From contig NZ_LROY01000001.1 in assembly GCF_001639145.1 (NCBI RefSeq), forward strand, positions 560,501-624,500: a DNA stretch of 64,000 bases, in the 5' to 3' direction. The DNA comes from Microbulbifer sp. Q7. GTDB taxonomy: Bacteria; Pseudomonadota; Gammaproteobacteria; Pseudomonadales; Cellvibrionaceae. The notes beneath the pieces were generated by a model that made no database searches, was not told the DNA's origin, and was given only the letters and a program-made list of their open reading frames with translations. Positions 17,485-27,750 of this stretch are shown piece after piece. The position numbers and the translations under genes are program-made. The first letter of the stretch is position 1. Every line of letters starts with the position of its first letter.

Positions 17485-18369
17485 TTACTCGATGTTTTGC
17501 ACCTGCTCCCGCATCTGTTCGATCAGCACCTTCAATTCCACCGCTGCCTGAGTGGTATCGGTGACCACGGCTTTTGAAGAAAGGGTATTGGCCTCGCGGT
17601 TGAATTCCTGCATCAGGAAATCCAGGCGGCGGCCGATGGGGCCGCCGTTTTTGAGTACGCGGCGGGTTTCGGTGATGTGGGCGTCGAGGCGGTCGAGTTC
17701 TTCATCCACGTCCGCTTTCTGTGCCAGCAGGGCAATTTCCTGTTCGATGCGGTCCTTGTCGATTTCCTCGAGCAATTCTTCCAGGCGGCTTTTCAGTTTT
17801 TCGCGCTGGTTTTGCAGAATTTGCGGCAGCAGTGCACGTACGGTGGTGACCTGCTCGGTAATGCCGGCAAGGCGTGCCTCGATAAAGCCGGCGAGTTCGG
17901 CGCCTTCCCGTTGGCGGTTATCCGCAACCTGTTCCAGTGCCTGCTTGAAACCGTCGAGTATGGCGCTGGCCTGCTCTTCCGCGTCGGTTTCTGGCTCGGC
18001 GATAACACCGGGCCACTTCAGCACTTCCAGTGGGTTCAGCGGCAGGCTGTCCAGCCCGCCCATGCCCGGCGATACCTTTTTTGCTGCCTTGAGGAGTTGC
18101 TCCACCAGTGCCTGGTTGACTTCAATGGCCGCCACTTCACCACTGTTGGCCTTCAGGTTAAGGGTCATCTCCACCTTGCCGCGGCTCAGGGTTTTACGCA
18201 GCAACTCGCGCAACTTCGGCTCTAGTGGGCGGGCGGCTTCCGGCAGGCGGAAATGGGGCTCCAGGTAGCGATGGTTGACGGAGCGCATCTCCCACACGGC
18301 GGTGCCGGTGGCGTAGTTGACTTCGGCACGTCCGAAAGCGGTCATGCTGCGCACTTTGTTGTTGGCCAT
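17485..18369 (-). CDS. yicC: YicC family endoribonuclease
   Basis: A 294-residue protein beginning MANNKVRSMTAFGRAEV, the YicC N-terminal hallmark, and containing SVNHRYLEPHFRLPE. The C-terminal DUF1732 part has EEIDKDRIEQEIALLAQKAD and the terminal ETRRVLKNGGPIGRRLDFLM. YicC proteins are RNA-cleaving enzymes implicated in turnover of the small RNA RyhB and other transcripts. I chose the ATG at 18369 (with AGG upstream) over the longer frame. It is divergent from rph, the usual arrangement. Confidence 0.94.
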   Translation of the reverse strand: MANNKVRSMTAFGRAEVNYATGTAVWEMRSVNHRYLEPHFRLPEAARPLEPKLRELLRKTLSRGKVEMTLNLKANSGEVAAIEVNQALVEQLLKAAKKVSPGMGGLDSLPLNPLEVLKWPGVIAEPETDAEEQASAILDGFKQALEQVADNRQREGAELAGFIEARLAGITEQVTTVRALLPQILQNQREKLKSRLEELLEEIDKDRIEQEIALLAQKADVDEELDRLDAHITETRRVLKNGGPIGRRLDFLMQEFNREANTLSSKAVVTDTTQAAVELKVLIEQMREQVQNIE

Positions 18370-18426
18370 AATGCCCTGCTCCCGAAAGATTCGTTGTGCA
18401 AATGGGGTGTGAAAAAAGAGCGGCAA

Positions 18427-18435
18427 ATCATAGCA
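18427..18435 (-). promoter_or_regulatory. Extended -10 promoter of yicC
   Basis: On the minus strand TGC-TATGAT is an extended -10 element, 58 nt upstream of the yicC ATG. No clear -35 is present. Confidence 0.45.
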
Positions 18436-18460
18436 CAGGGTGATTGTGTGCTTTGATGGC

Positions 18461-18466
18461 TATAAT
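18461..18466 (+). promoter_or_regulatory. -10 box of rph
   Basis: TATAAT, a perfect -10 hexamer, 65 nt upstream of the rph ATG and divergent from the yicC promoter. The -35 is poor. Confidence 0.5.
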
Positions 18467-18530
18467 GCCGGGCCTTGAAAGTAAATGTTCATACTCTTCC
18501 TATATTCCCCCACAGACTAGAGGTGCAAAT

Positions 18531-19250
18531 ATGCAGCGACCCAGCGGCCGCAAACCGGAGCAACTGCGCGATGTGCGCATTACCCGCAACTATACCCGCC
18601 ATGCAGAGGGTTCGGTTCTCGTGGAGTTCGGCGACACCAAGGTGCTGTGCAATGCCTCGGTGGCGGCAGAAGTGCCGCGTTTTCTGCGTGGCCAGGGCGG
18701 CGGCTGGATCACGGCGGAGTACGGGATGTTGCCCCGCTCCACGGGCTCGCGCATGGGTCGCGAAGCAGCGCGTGGCAAACAGGGCGGGCGCACGGTGGAA
18801 ATTCAGCGCTTGATCGGTCGCTCCCTGCGCGCCGCGGTAGACCTGAAGGCACTGGGTGAGCACCAGATCACCCTCGACTGCGATGTGATCCAGGCGGATG
18901 GCGGCACCCGCACGGCTTCCATTACTGGTGCCTGTGTGGCGCTGGTGGATGCCATTCGTTATATGCAGCGGGAGAAGATGATCACCACCGATCCGCTGAA
19001 CAACATGGTCGCGGCGATTTCGGTGGGTATTTACGACGGCGCTGCGGTGCTGGACCTGGATTACCCGGAAGACTCAAACGCCGATACCGATATGAACCTG
19101 GTGATGGCCGAGGACGGTGGCATGATCGAGGTACAGGGCACGGCCGAAGGCGCTCCTTTTACCGAGCATCAGTTTGCCGAAATGCTGGCGCTGGGCAAGG
19201 CGGGTATCAAACAGCTGATCGAGTTGCAGAAAAAGGCACTGGCTGAATAA
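18531..19250 (+). CDS. rph: Ribonuclease PH
   Basis: A 239-residue phosphorolytic 3'-5' exoribonuclease that trims tRNA 3' ends and contributes to RNA decay. Conserved features: [20 protein letters not shown] at the start, [22 protein letters not shown] sequence near residue 60, phosphate-binding arginines in [20 protein letters not shown] near 79-98, and [20 protein letters not shown] near 117. Length and termini match active enzymes. The ATG at 18531 has AGAGG upstream; the longer frame from 18444 would cross the promoter. Confidence 0.97.
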   Translation: MQRPSGRKPEQLRDVRITRNYTRHAEGSVLVEFGDTKVLCNASVAAEVPRFLRGQGGGWITAEYGMLPRSTGSRMGREAARGKQGGRTVEIQRLIGRSLRAAVDLKALGEHQITLDCDVIQADGGTRTASITGACVALVDAIRYMQREKMITTDPLNNMVAAISVGIYDGAAVLDLDYPEDSNADTDMNLVMAEDGGMIEVQGTAEGAPFTEHQFAEMLALGKAGIKQLIELQKKALAE

Positions 19251-19353
19251 CCAAACGGAGAAACCGGCGGGTGTTGCCACGGATCCTTTGGAGCCCTGCC
19301 GGTTTTGTTTTAGGCTGCTCTCATACGCGCCAACAAGGATTGCGAGAAAGCCG

Positions 19354-21111
19354 ATGAACACAACCTGCCTGGTTTCCACCGTTGCTGTGTTGCTGGCTTG
19401 CTCAGCACATGTGTTTGCACAGGGCGTCCCGCTCAAAGTTATTACTGACACCCGCCAAGAAGCCAGTGTAAAGCCCGCACAGGGCCCGCAGGAATCAAGA
19501 ACCGTACACAAGCATTACGAGGAGCCGGAGGGTGGCGACACGCCCTCGCCCAGTGGCAATATTGCGCCGCGCTTGCAGAACCTGGGCAAACATACCTTTC
19601 CTGTCAGCTGCGCCTCGGAAAAAGGCCAGCAATACATCAACCAGGCCATCAATCTGACCTATGCCTTCAACCATGCGGAAGCCGGGCGTTCATTCCGCGA
19701 GGCCGCGCGCCTGGATCCTGAGTGCGCCATGGCGTACTGGGGGCAAGCCCTGGTACTGGGTCCAAATATCAACGCGCCCATGGACCCGGAAGCCGAATCG
19801 AAAGCGCGCGAGCTGGTGCTCAAGGCCAAATCCCTTGGAAAGGGGAGTGACGCGCGGGAGCGGGCGCTGATCGAAGCGCTGACCCATCGCTATACCGGCG
19901 ACCCGTCAGACCGTGAGGCAGCTGATGAGAAATACGCTGCTGCCATGGCCAGTGTGGCGAAACAGTATCCGGATGACCTGGACATCGCCACACTGTACGC
20001 AGAATCGATGATGGACCTGCGCCCATGGAATTACTGGATGCGCGACGGTACACCCTATGACGGGACCGAAGAAATCGTCACGCTGCTGGAGCAGGTGATG
20101 GCCAGGAACCCGAAGCATCCCGGCGCCCTGCACTTGTACATTCACCTTATCGAGCCCACCAACAACCCGGCGCGCGCAGAGAAGGCCGCAGATACCCTGA
20201 AAGACCTGATGCCGGGTGCTGGGCATATTGTGCACATGCCGGCACACATCTATCAGCGTGTGGGTCGCTACCATGATGCGGTGATGGCGAATGAGCGCGC
20301 CATTGTCGCGGATGAAGACTATATATCCCAGTGCCGCGCCCAGGGCCTGTATCCGATGGCGTACTACCCGCACAACATTCACTTCCTCTGGTTTGCCAAC
20401 ACGGCCATGGGGCGTAGCGCCCAAGCCATCGACGCGGCGAACAAAACCGCTAGCCAGATTTCCGATGAAACCCTGCAGGCAATGCCGATGCTGGCAAGCT
20501 TCCGGGTGCTGCCTTACTGGACGCTGGCGCGGTTCGGGAAATGGGATGAGGTGCTGGCACTACCGGAACCGCCGCAGGACCTGTTCCTCAATGCTGCCTG
20601 GCACTATGTGCGCGGCCTCGGGTTGATCAGCAAGGGTCAGCTCGACAAGGCGCAAGGCGAGCTCAAGGCGCTACAGAACAGCGTGGCGGATCCGGCGCTG
20701 GATTATCCGTTGTTTTCCCCCAATACCGCCAAGCGTATCCTGACCATTGCGCCGGAAGTGCTCGCCGGCGAGCTGGCGGCTGCGCGCAAGGACTACGATA
20801 CCGCAATTAAGCACCTGAGCCGTGCCGTGCGCCTGGAAGATGGGCTGGTATACACGGAACCGGCGGAGTGGCATTACCCGCCGCGGCTCGCACTCGGCGC
20901 GGTTTTGCTCGATGCGGGGCGCGCGGATGAAGCGGAAACGGTTTACTGGCAGGACCTGCAGCGTCGCCCGGACAACGGCTGGGCACTGTTTGGTCTGGCA
21001 AAGGCGATGCGCGCGCAGGGGAAAGACGCGGAGGCGGCGTTGATCGATGCGCGCTTTAAGCGCGCCTGGCGGGATGCGGACGTGAAATTAACGAGTTCCC
21101 GCATGCACTAG
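19354..21111 (+). CDS. Exported tetratricopeptide-repeat protein
   Basis: A 585-residue protein with a Sec signal peptide (MNTTCLVSTVAVLLACSAHVFAQ). After a short linker comes FPVSCASEKGQQYINQAINL, then helical pairs of TPR type: LTYAFNHAEAGRSFREAARLDPECAMAYWG, repeated more loosely up to the C-terminal RRPDNGWALFGLAKAMRAQGKDAEAA. It belongs to a large uncharacterised family of periplasmic TPR proteins. There is no catalytic motif and no CXXCH. It stands alone between rph and crc, with a terminator shared with the convergent crc gene. Confidence 0.8.
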   Translation: MNTTCLVSTVAVLLACSAHVFAQGVPLKVITDTRQEASVKPAQGPQESRTVHKHYEEPEGGDTPSPSGNIAPRLQNLGKHTFPVSCASEKGQQYINQAINLTYAFNHAEAGRSFREAARLDPECAMAYWGQALVLGPNINAPMDPEAESKARELVLKAKSLGKGSDARERALIEALTHRYTGDPSDREAADEKYAAAMASVAKQYPDDLDIATLYAESMMDLRPWNYWMRDGTPYDGTEEIVTLLEQVMARNPKHPGALHLYIHLIEPTNNPARAEKAADTLKDLMPGAGHIVHMPAHIYQRVGRYHDAVMANERAIVADEDYISQCRAQGLYPMAYYPHNIHFLWFANTAMGRSAQAIDAANKTASQISDETLQAMPMLASFRVLPYWTLARFGKWDEVLALPEPPQDLFLNAAWHYVRGLGLISKGQLDKAQGELKALQNSVADPALDYPLFSPNTAKRILTIAPEVLAGELAAARKDYDTAIKHLSRAVRLEDGLVYTEPAEWHYPPRLALGAVLLDAGRADEAETVYWQDLQRRPDNGWALFGLAKAMRAQGKDAEAALIDARFKRAWRDADVKLTSSRMH

Positions 21112-21136
21112 TGCGGTCAGGCACCCGATCGCACAC

Positions 21137-21175
21137 AAAAAAGGCGCAGCGACGGAAAAATCGCTGCGCCTTTTT
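21137..21175. terminator. Bidirectional terminator between the TPR and crc-like genes
   Basis: AAAAAAGGCGCAGCGA, an 8-nt loop, and TCGCTGCGCCTTTTTATT form a 10-bp GC stem with A/T tails, suitable for both convergent genes. Confidence 0.9.
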
Positions 21176-21203
21176 ATTGCGGTCGTTCCGGGAAGCCGGA
21201 AGC

Positions 21204-21971
21204 TCAAACTTCCAGGTCGTAGTCCATGATCACCGGCAGATGGCTGGAAAACCGCACGTTCTTGTTGATGGCGCCGTACTCGATCTTGTTCTTCAGGGTC
21301 TGGGAGACGATCTGCATGTCCGTGCGCCAGCCGTCGCCCTGGCCTACCTCACCGCTGGGCCACCAGGAAAATTCATCTGCATCTTTCACCACCCGGCGAA
21401 ACGCGTCGACATAGCCAATATCGTTAAACAGCTGGTCGAGCCAGCGCTGTTCGTGGCGCATGAAGCCGGGGGTATCCTGATGATCCTGCCAGTTCTCGAC
21501 ATCTGCGCGACGGTGGGCCATGCCCCAGTTGCCGCAGAAAATGAAGTCCCGGCGCTTGCGGCTGATCTTGGCCAGATGCGCCTGCATGTCGTCGAAAAAC
21601 TGTACCTTGACTTCCAGGGAGCTCTCGTCGGTTGCCACCGGTGCCAGCAGCGAGCCAACGCTCAGACGCTCGAAGTCCGCCTGCAAATAGCGGCCGTACA
21701 TGTCCACACCATTGGCGAAGCCCATACCGTAGATCAGCGCTTTCGGCTGGGCACGGGTATAGATGGCAACGCCATTTTCGTGGGGGGTGCCTGAATCGAA
21801 GAAATAGCTGTAGTAGCCGTCCGGATGGAAGATGGGGTGATCCAGCTCCGGTTCCAGTGAGCGCAGATCCTGCAGACAGATGATATCCGCGTCCTGATCT
21901 GACAACCAATCGTAGAGCCCGCGCTGTGCAGCCTGGTGCACACCATCAACGGACAAACTCACTATTCGCAT
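21204..21971 (-). CDS. crc: Crc-like protein (exonuclease III fold, degenerate active site)
   Basis: A 255-residue member of the exonuclease III fold. It aligns better by eye with Pseudomonas Crc (MRI-S-V-G, LQADFE, GWRTDMQ, final HLPVIMDYD) than with exonuclease III. Catalytic positions are altered: the exonuclease Asn7 is Ser7, Glu34 is Asp35, and GDxN is GNWG (Asn148, Gly150), while Asp218 and His244 remain. Crc acts with Hfq to repress translation of catabolic mRNAs. It is divergent from pyrE, exactly as crc is in Pseudomonas. AAGGGG precedes the ATG. Confidence 0.85.
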   Translation of the reverse strand: MRIVSLSVDGVHQAAQRGLYDWLSDQDADIICLQDLRSLEPELDHPIFHPDGYYSYFFDSGTPHENGVAIYTRAQPKALIYGMGFANGVDMYGRYLQADFERLSVGSLLAPVATDESSLEVKVQFFDDMQAHLAKISRKRRDFIFCGNWGMAHRRADVENWQDHQDTPGFMRHEQRWLDQLFNDIGYVDAFRRVVKDADEFSWWPSGEVGQGDGWRTDMQIVSQTLKNKIEYGAINKNVRFSSHLPVIMDYDLEV

Positions 21972-22094
21972 TATTAGCCCCTTACCAGCGGACTGTGTAA
22001 AATTGCAGTCGTTATTCGTCTGAACATTTTTCGATTGCCGCTCCCCATTCCGTGGGGACCTTCCTTCACCTTAGCCAATAGTTATCAAATTGCC

Positions 22095-22751
22095 ATGCAG
22101 CAGTACCAGCGCGACTTTATCCAACTGGCCCTGGAGCACGATGTGCTCTGTTTCGGGGATTTTACGCTGAAATCCGGGCGCCAGAGCCCCTATTTCTTTA
22201 ATGCCGGTCGATTCCACAGTGGTGCGGCACTCGCCGCTCTGGGTAATGCCTATGCGGAGGCGATCATAGCCTCTGGAGTGGAGTTTGATGTCATCTTCGG
22301 GCCGGCCTATAAAGGCATCCCGCTGGGAGCGGTAACCGCGGTGGCACTGGCGCAAAAAGGCATCGATAAGCCCTTCTGTTACAACCGGAAGGAGGCCAAG
22401 GACCACGGCGAGGGCGGAACCTTAGTGGGTGCGCCGCTCAAAGGCAAGGTTTTGATTATTGATGATGTGATTACTGCGGGCACGGCGGTGCGCGAGGTTA
22501 TGCAGATCATTCAGGCCGAGGGTGCGGCGCCGGCAGGTGTGGTGATTGGGCTGAATCGGCAAGAAAAGGCCGGCGAGGACACCAACCTGTCCGCAATTCA
22601 GCTGGTGGAGCAGGAATACAGCATTCCTGTGATCGGCATTGTGGAACTGGACGATATTATTGCCTATCTTAAGGCGGAAGCTGCCAGCGATGTGCTGGTG
22701 CAGCAGATCATCGACTACCGGCAACGTTATGGCGTAAGCACTGAGGGCTAG
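22095..22751 (+). CDS. pyrE: Orotate phosphoribosyltransferase
   Basis: A 218-residue type I PRTase making orotidine monophosphate from orotate and PRPP in pyrimidine synthesis. Seen are [16 protein letters not shown] near residue 23, [10 protein letters not shown] near 72, and the PRPP loop [16 protein letters not shown] near 119-134. Length matches E. coli PyrE. I chose the ATG at 22095, since the family starts with a short Gln/Tyr-rich helix. It is divergent from the crc-like gene across about 120 nt. Confidence 0.97.
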   Translation: MQQYQRDFIQLALEHDVLCFGDFTLKSGRQSPYFFNAGRFHSGAALAALGNAYAEAIIASGVEFDVIFGPAYKGIPLGAVTAVALAQKGIDKPFCYNRKEAKDHGEGGTLVGAPLKGKVLIIDDVITAGTAVREVMQIIQAEGAAPAGVVIGLNRQEKAGEDTNLSAIQLVEQEYSIPVIGIVELDDIIAYLKAEAASDVLVQQIIDYRQRYGVSTEG

Positions 22752-22847
22752 GCCCGCTTGTGCGTTACATTACCGCCGGGCACTAAAGGACTGGTGTGAA
22801 AGGTCAAATATTGAGCATTTTATGGAAGATATAGAAAAGAGGCAGGC

Positions 22848-23444
22848 GTGAAGACCGCAATAGCGCTGGCGTTGGCCGGTGCCCTACTGACAATGGATGT
22901 CGGCGCTGCAGACCAGGGGTGGGATGGCAAGAAGCTGTACCGCTATACCAACGAACACGGCGTTCAGGTGCTGGATGATGTGGTGCCTCCCCGATACGTG
23001 GCCGGTGGCTATGAAGTGCTGACCCCTTCCGGGCGCATCCTGGAAGTGGTGGCACCGGAGTTGACTGGCAAAGAGCTGGCGGAGAAGAAGCGCCGCGAGG
23101 CGCGCCTGGAGGCCGACCTGCAACTTCTGCGGCGTTACAACAGCATCGCCGACATCGAATCCGCGCGTAAGCGCAAGCTCGCCATCGTGCGGCAGGATAT
23201 AGCGATCCTGCGCTCCAATATTGCGTCCCTGAATCGTCAGGTTCAGAGCGAGGAGTCGGCGGCGGCGCGCACCCAGCGCAACGGCGGTACCGTGTCAGCG
23301 GAACTGTTGGAGCGCATCAAGGCCCTGCGCGAGGAAGTCAACGTGGTCAACGAGCGTCTGTCACTGCGTGAGAAAGAAGCGGTGGCGATCAACAGTGAGT
23401 TTGATCAGGCGGCCAGCCGTTACCAGGAAATCGCCGGCAAGTAA
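22848..23444 (+). CDS. Exported DUF4124-domain protein with coiled coil
   Basis: A 198-residue protein. A signal peptide (MKTAIALALAGALLTMDVGA) is followed by a DUF4124-like domain, KLYRYTNEHGVQVLDDVVPP, a short periplasmic module of unknown function. The rest is a charged helix likely to form a coiled coil (about residues 75-195). The start is GTG with AGAGGCAGG upstream. It follows pyrE by 96 nt in the same direction. I infer an envelope role only. Confidence 0.75.
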   Translation: MKTAIALALAGALLTMDVGAADQGWDGKKLYRYTNEHGVQVLDDVVPPRYVAGGYEVLTPSGRILEVVAPELTGKELAEKKRREARLEADLQLLRRYNSIADIESARKRKLAIVRQDIAILRSNIASLNRQVQSEESAAARTQRNGGTVSAELLERIKALREEVNVVNERLSLREKEAVAINSEFDQAASRYQEIAGK

Positions 23445-23488
23445 GCCAGCCGGTTTTACCTCTATCTGGGGGGCCGTTCTGGCCCCGC

Positions 23489-24100
23489 TCAGTTTTGCGC
23501 AGTCAGCGCACTCTCCCTGAAGAACCCCGCAACCAGTACCGGCCATTGCTCCGTCCAGTGTTCGGTGGGCTTTCGTTTAAAACCGCTGCGCACGTATTGC
23601 ACGATGCGTCCTTCGGCGCTGGCCAGCAGCAGGTTGGCCGCAGCGGTCAACGGAATGGCGGGGCGCAATTGCTCGCGCAGCTCCGCTTCCCGCAGGATTT
23701 GCTTGAGCTGGGTTTCCAGGCGATCGAACAATTGCAGAATGCGACTGTGCAGGCGCTCGGTTTCACCGGTCAGCGCATCGCCGGTGAGCAGGCGGGTGAT
23801 TCCCGGGTTGCGCTCACAAAATGCGAGCAGCAGGTGCAGGATTTTCTGGCAGCGGGCGAGCGCGCTCGGTTCATCCTGCATGATGATCTTGATGCGGCTG
23901 AAGATGGTCTCTTCGATAAACTCGATGAGGCCTTCGAACATCTTGGATTTGCTGGGGAAGTGGCGGTAGAGGGCGGCTTCCGAGAAACCCACCTCTTTGG
24001 CCAGGGCGGCGGTAGTAATGCGGGCGCCGGGGCTGGCTTCCAGCATATGGGCGAGCGCCTGGAGAATCTGCTGGCGCCGGTTTATTTTTTCGCTGCTCAT
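23489..24100 (-). CDS. slmA: Nucleoid occlusion factor SlmA (TetR family)
   Basis: A 203-residue TetR-type regulator that binds specific chromosomal sites and blocks FtsZ ring assembly over the nucleoid. N-terminal [14 protein letters not shown] and the helix-turn-helix [35 protein letters not shown] are the SlmA pattern, and total length matches. The C-terminal FtsZ-interaction helices are present. It lies downstream of argB on the same strand, a neighbourhood also seen around dut-slmA-pyrE in enterics. Confidence 0.93.
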   Translation of the reverse strand: MSSEKINRRQQILQALAHMLEASPGARITTAALAKEVGFSEAALYRHFPSKSKMFEGLIEFIEETIFSRIKIIMQDEPSALARCQKILHLLLAFCERNPGITRLLTGDALTGETERLHSRILQLFDRLETQLKQILREAELREQLRPAIPLTAAANLLLASAEGRIVQYVRSGFKRKPTEHWTEQWPVLVAGFFRESALTAQN

Positions 24101-24251
24101 GAACTGCCTTTGCCCGGGTATTCAGCCGGGATCTGCTTTTGTTGTTGTGCCGGTTTGGCGTGTGTCGTGCGACCTGTGCAGCAGGTGTGAGCTGGGGCGT
24201 CAGAAGCCCGCAATTTGCTGCTGGAAGCGGTCGTCGAAAAGCTTCTCGTCC

Positions 24252-24279
24252 GGCGCCAGAATCCTAACGATTCGGCGCC
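24252..24279. repeat. Hairpin between argB and slmA
   Basis: GGCGCC-ag-AATC-ctaac-GATT-cg-GCGCC forms an interrupted stem. Nearby, GTGACCCGTGTCAC (24317-24330) is a second dyad. These sit in the 242-nt gap upstream of slmA and could be a terminator for argB or operator sites. Confidence 0.4.
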
Positions 24280-24342
24280 GCGGCATCAATTGTTAGTGAT
24301 CGTTAACACCGGTTCTGTGACCCGTGTCACGCCACCGCTCGA

Positions 24343-25305
<963 letters not shown>

Positions 25306-27633
25306 CTATGGCAGCACCAGGGCCGGATCAATCTTTTGAAGTTGCTGGGCGATCTGGTCGCGAATGCGCGCCAGGGCGGTTTCATCGTCCGCCTCGAAGC
25401 GCAGGGTCAGTGCGGCGGTGGTGTTGGAGGCGCGTACCAGCCCCCAGCCATCGGCAAACTCGATACGCAGGCCGTCGATGGTGTTGAGGTCGGCCTGTTC
25501 AAACTGGCCCTCGGCACGCAAGCGGTCGATCAGTGCGAATTTGTCCTGCTCGGCGACCGGCAACAAAATCTCCGGGGTGTTTACCATGTGTGGCAGAGAT
25601 TCCAGCAGCTCGTCGAGGGTTTGCTCCCGCAGGGCCATGATCTCAAGAATCCGCGCGGCAGCGTAGACACCGTCATCGAAGCCGTACCAGCGATCCTTGA
25701 TAAAGATATGCCCGGAGAGCTCGCCACCGAGCAGTGCGCCGGTCTCCAGCATTTTTTCTTTCATCGGCGCATGACCGGTTTTCCACATGATCGGGCGACC
25801 GCCGTACTGGGTGACCAGGTTGGCCAGTGCACGGGTGCTCTTCACATCGAACACGATATCGGAGCCGGGGTTGCGCGCGAGAACATCCCGCGCCAGCAGC
25901 ATCACCAGCTGATCTGCCCACACGATGCGGCCGCTCGCGGTCACCAGGGTAACGCGGTCGCCGTCGCCATCCAGTGCAATACCCAGGTCGGCCCCTTCGC
26001 CTGTGACCCGGGCGATCAGGTCCTGCAGGTTCTCCGGGCGCGAGGGATCCGGCGCGTGGTTGGGGAAGTTGCCATCCACTTCGCAGTACAGTGTGTCCAC
26101 GGCACAGCCAAGTTGCTCGAAAAGTTCCGGCGCGAGCTCGGAAGTGGCCCCGTTGCCCGCGTCGATCACAATGCGGGGCTGGCCGGCGAGGGCGACGTCA
26201 TTAAAGATTTCGTCGATATACGCTTCACGTACGTCCTGCTGGCTGTTGCTGGCCTCGCCGCTGGCAAACTGGCCGGATTGCATCAGCGCCCGCAGTTGGG
26301 TGAGCTTCTCGTCCGCCAAGGGCCGGCCGTTCATGACGATTTTAAAGCCGTTGTAATCGGCGGGGTTGTGGCTGGCGGTCACCATCACGCCGCTGCTGGT
26401 GTTTTTACCCTTGGCGCAGGCGAAGTAGAGCACCGGCGAGGGGACCAGGCCCAGATCCACGGCATCACAGCCACTTTCCAGAATGCCCTCGATCAGGCAG
26501 TCCCGCAGCAGTTCACTGCTGTTGCGGCCGTCGCGCCCGATCAGCAGCAGCTTCTCGCCGGCTTGCAGGGCGATGGTGCCCAGTGCGCGTCCCAGCTGAT
26601 AGGCGAAGGGCTCGTTGATTTCCTCCCCGGCGATACCGCGAATATCGTACGCGCGGAATACGTGTTGCGGAATGTCGGTGCTCGGTGTGCGCATCAGGTC
26701 GCGACTTGATGCTTCTTCTAGCTTGGGCGCGGCAGCGGCGGTTGTGGGTGCCCCTTCCGCGACGGCTGGCGCACTGGGGTTTGGCTTGGGGGCCAGGTCG
26801 TCTTTGCTCAGGCCTTTTTTCACCGGCGCACGGCCGGAGCGGGCAGACTTTTCCCAGGGCGCAGCACCACCATCGGCGGGCATTGTTTTCCAGAGTCCGA
26901 ACAGGCTCGCCAGCAGGCCGATCAGGGCGGCGCCGTAAATCCAGCTCGCTGAAATGCTGTGATCTGCGGCGAATCCCGCTGAGGGTGTGAAAGATACCTT
27001 GAGATAACTTCCCGCAACGGGCGCGCTGGCCGCCGCACCGCCGGCGGGGTGCACCGGTGAGCGCCACAGGTCCTGGGGCGGCCCATCAAGGAACTGCTGT
27101 TGAATCAGAATATGGCCGGTGCGCTGGTCGAGCTCCGACAATGCACGCTCGAACGCGGTGAACGGCTGGCTCGCCAGGAGTACGCCCTCGCCTTGCGTAC
27201 GCGCATGGTAGAGGCGCCACTGGTTATTGCTGTCGCGCAAAAACTCCGGCTTAGGTGGCTGCTCCATGCTGCGCTTCAACAGGTCGACCAGGGCAAAGTT
27301 GAGCGGTGGTCGACCTGCGCCCACGTGCAGTTGTTCGGGGGTGAAGGATTGCAGCGCCGTCTGGCCGATGGCGCTGGCGGTACTGGACGTTTGTGCCGGC
27401 TGTAAAGTGGCGAGCTTTCGCTGCTGTGCCGCAAAGAAGCCGCCGAGCTGTTCGGCCTGCTGTTCGGCGACCTGCTGTGCCGCGCGCTGGACGCTGTTGG
27501 CGTTGCGCCCATCGACCACATGCGTCATCAGCAGGTATGCGCCGCCCAGCCACAGGGCAGCGGCGAGCAGTGCAGGCAGGCTCATGCCACTGTGCCACAG
27601 CGGTTTTTTTTCTGTTTGAATGTTTGAAGCCAC
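25306..27633 (-). CDS. algC: Phosphomannomutase/phosphoglucomutase with N-terminal membrane domain
   Basis: A 775-residue protein, about 310 residues longer than Pseudomonas AlgC (463). The C-terminal enzyme interconverts mannose- or glucose-1- and 6-phosphates, and its motifs are intact: FRAYDIRG, the phosphoserine loop MVTASHNPADYNGFK, metal-binding LDGDGDRV, substrate loop GGELSGHIF and phosphate loop RASNTTAA. The N-terminal part has a membrane helix near residues 17-36, an extracytoplasmic region, and a second helix near 235-252, then a Pro/Ala-rich linker. Such extended forms occur in several gammaproteobacteria. The start is GTG. It is upstream of argB. Confidence 0.93.
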   Translation of the reverse strand: MASNIQTEKKPLWHSGMSLPALLAAALWLGGAYLLMTHVVDGRNANSVQRAAQQVAEQQAEQLGGFFAAQQRKLATLQPAQTSSTASAIGQTALQSFTPEQLHVGAGRPPLNFALVDLLKRSMEQPPKPEFLRDSNNQWRLYHARTQGEGVLLASQPFTAFERALSELDQRTGHILIQQQFLDGPPQDLWRSPVHPAGGAAASAPVAGSYLKVSFTPSAGFAADHSISASWIYGAALIGLLASLFGLWKTMPADGGAAPWEKSARSGRAPVKKGLSKDDLAPKPNPSAPAVAEGAPTTAAAAPKLEEASSRDLMRTPSTDIPQHVFRAYDIRGIAGEEINEPFAYQLGRALGTIALQAGEKLLLIGRDGRNSSELLRDCLIEGILESGCDAVDLGLVPSPVLYFACAKGKNTSSGVMVTASHNPADYNGFKIVMNGRPLADEKLTQLRALMQSGQFASGEASNSQQDVREAYIDEIFNDVALAGQPRIVIDAGNGATSELAPELFEQLGCAVDTLYCEVDGNFPNHAPDPSRPENLQDLIARVTGEGADLGIALDGDGDRVTLVTASGRIVWADQLVMLLARDVLARNPGSDIVFDVKSTRALANLVTQYGGRPIMWKTGHAPMKEKMLETGALLGGELSGHIFIKDRWYGFDDGVYAAARILEIMALREQTLDELLESLPHMVNTPEILLPVAEQDKFALIDRLRAEGQFEQADLNTIDGLRIEFADGWGLVRASNTTAALTLRFEADDETALARIRDQIAQQLQKIDPALVLP

Positions 27634-27690
27634 AGCTAACTCTTGTCTCCCAGTCTTCTCAGACCAGCCCCCGGACCGGTTCAGTAACTA

Positions 27691-27724
27691 TCTGAATCTT
27701 GTGTGTTTCTGAATCTTGTGTGTT
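27691..27724. repeat. Perfect 17-bp tandem duplication between coaBC and algC
   Basis: TCTGAATCTTGTGTGTT occurs twice in direct succession in the 117-nt gap where Pseudomonas carries dut. Confidence 0.9.
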
Positions 27725-27750
27725 ATTGCCGATACTGCTTGTTTTTGTTG

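Noticed and set aside
24290..24330. A SlmA-binding site upstream of slmA
   Set aside because: GTTAGTGATCGTTAAC only loosely resembles the GTGAGTACTCAC consensus; too weak to call.
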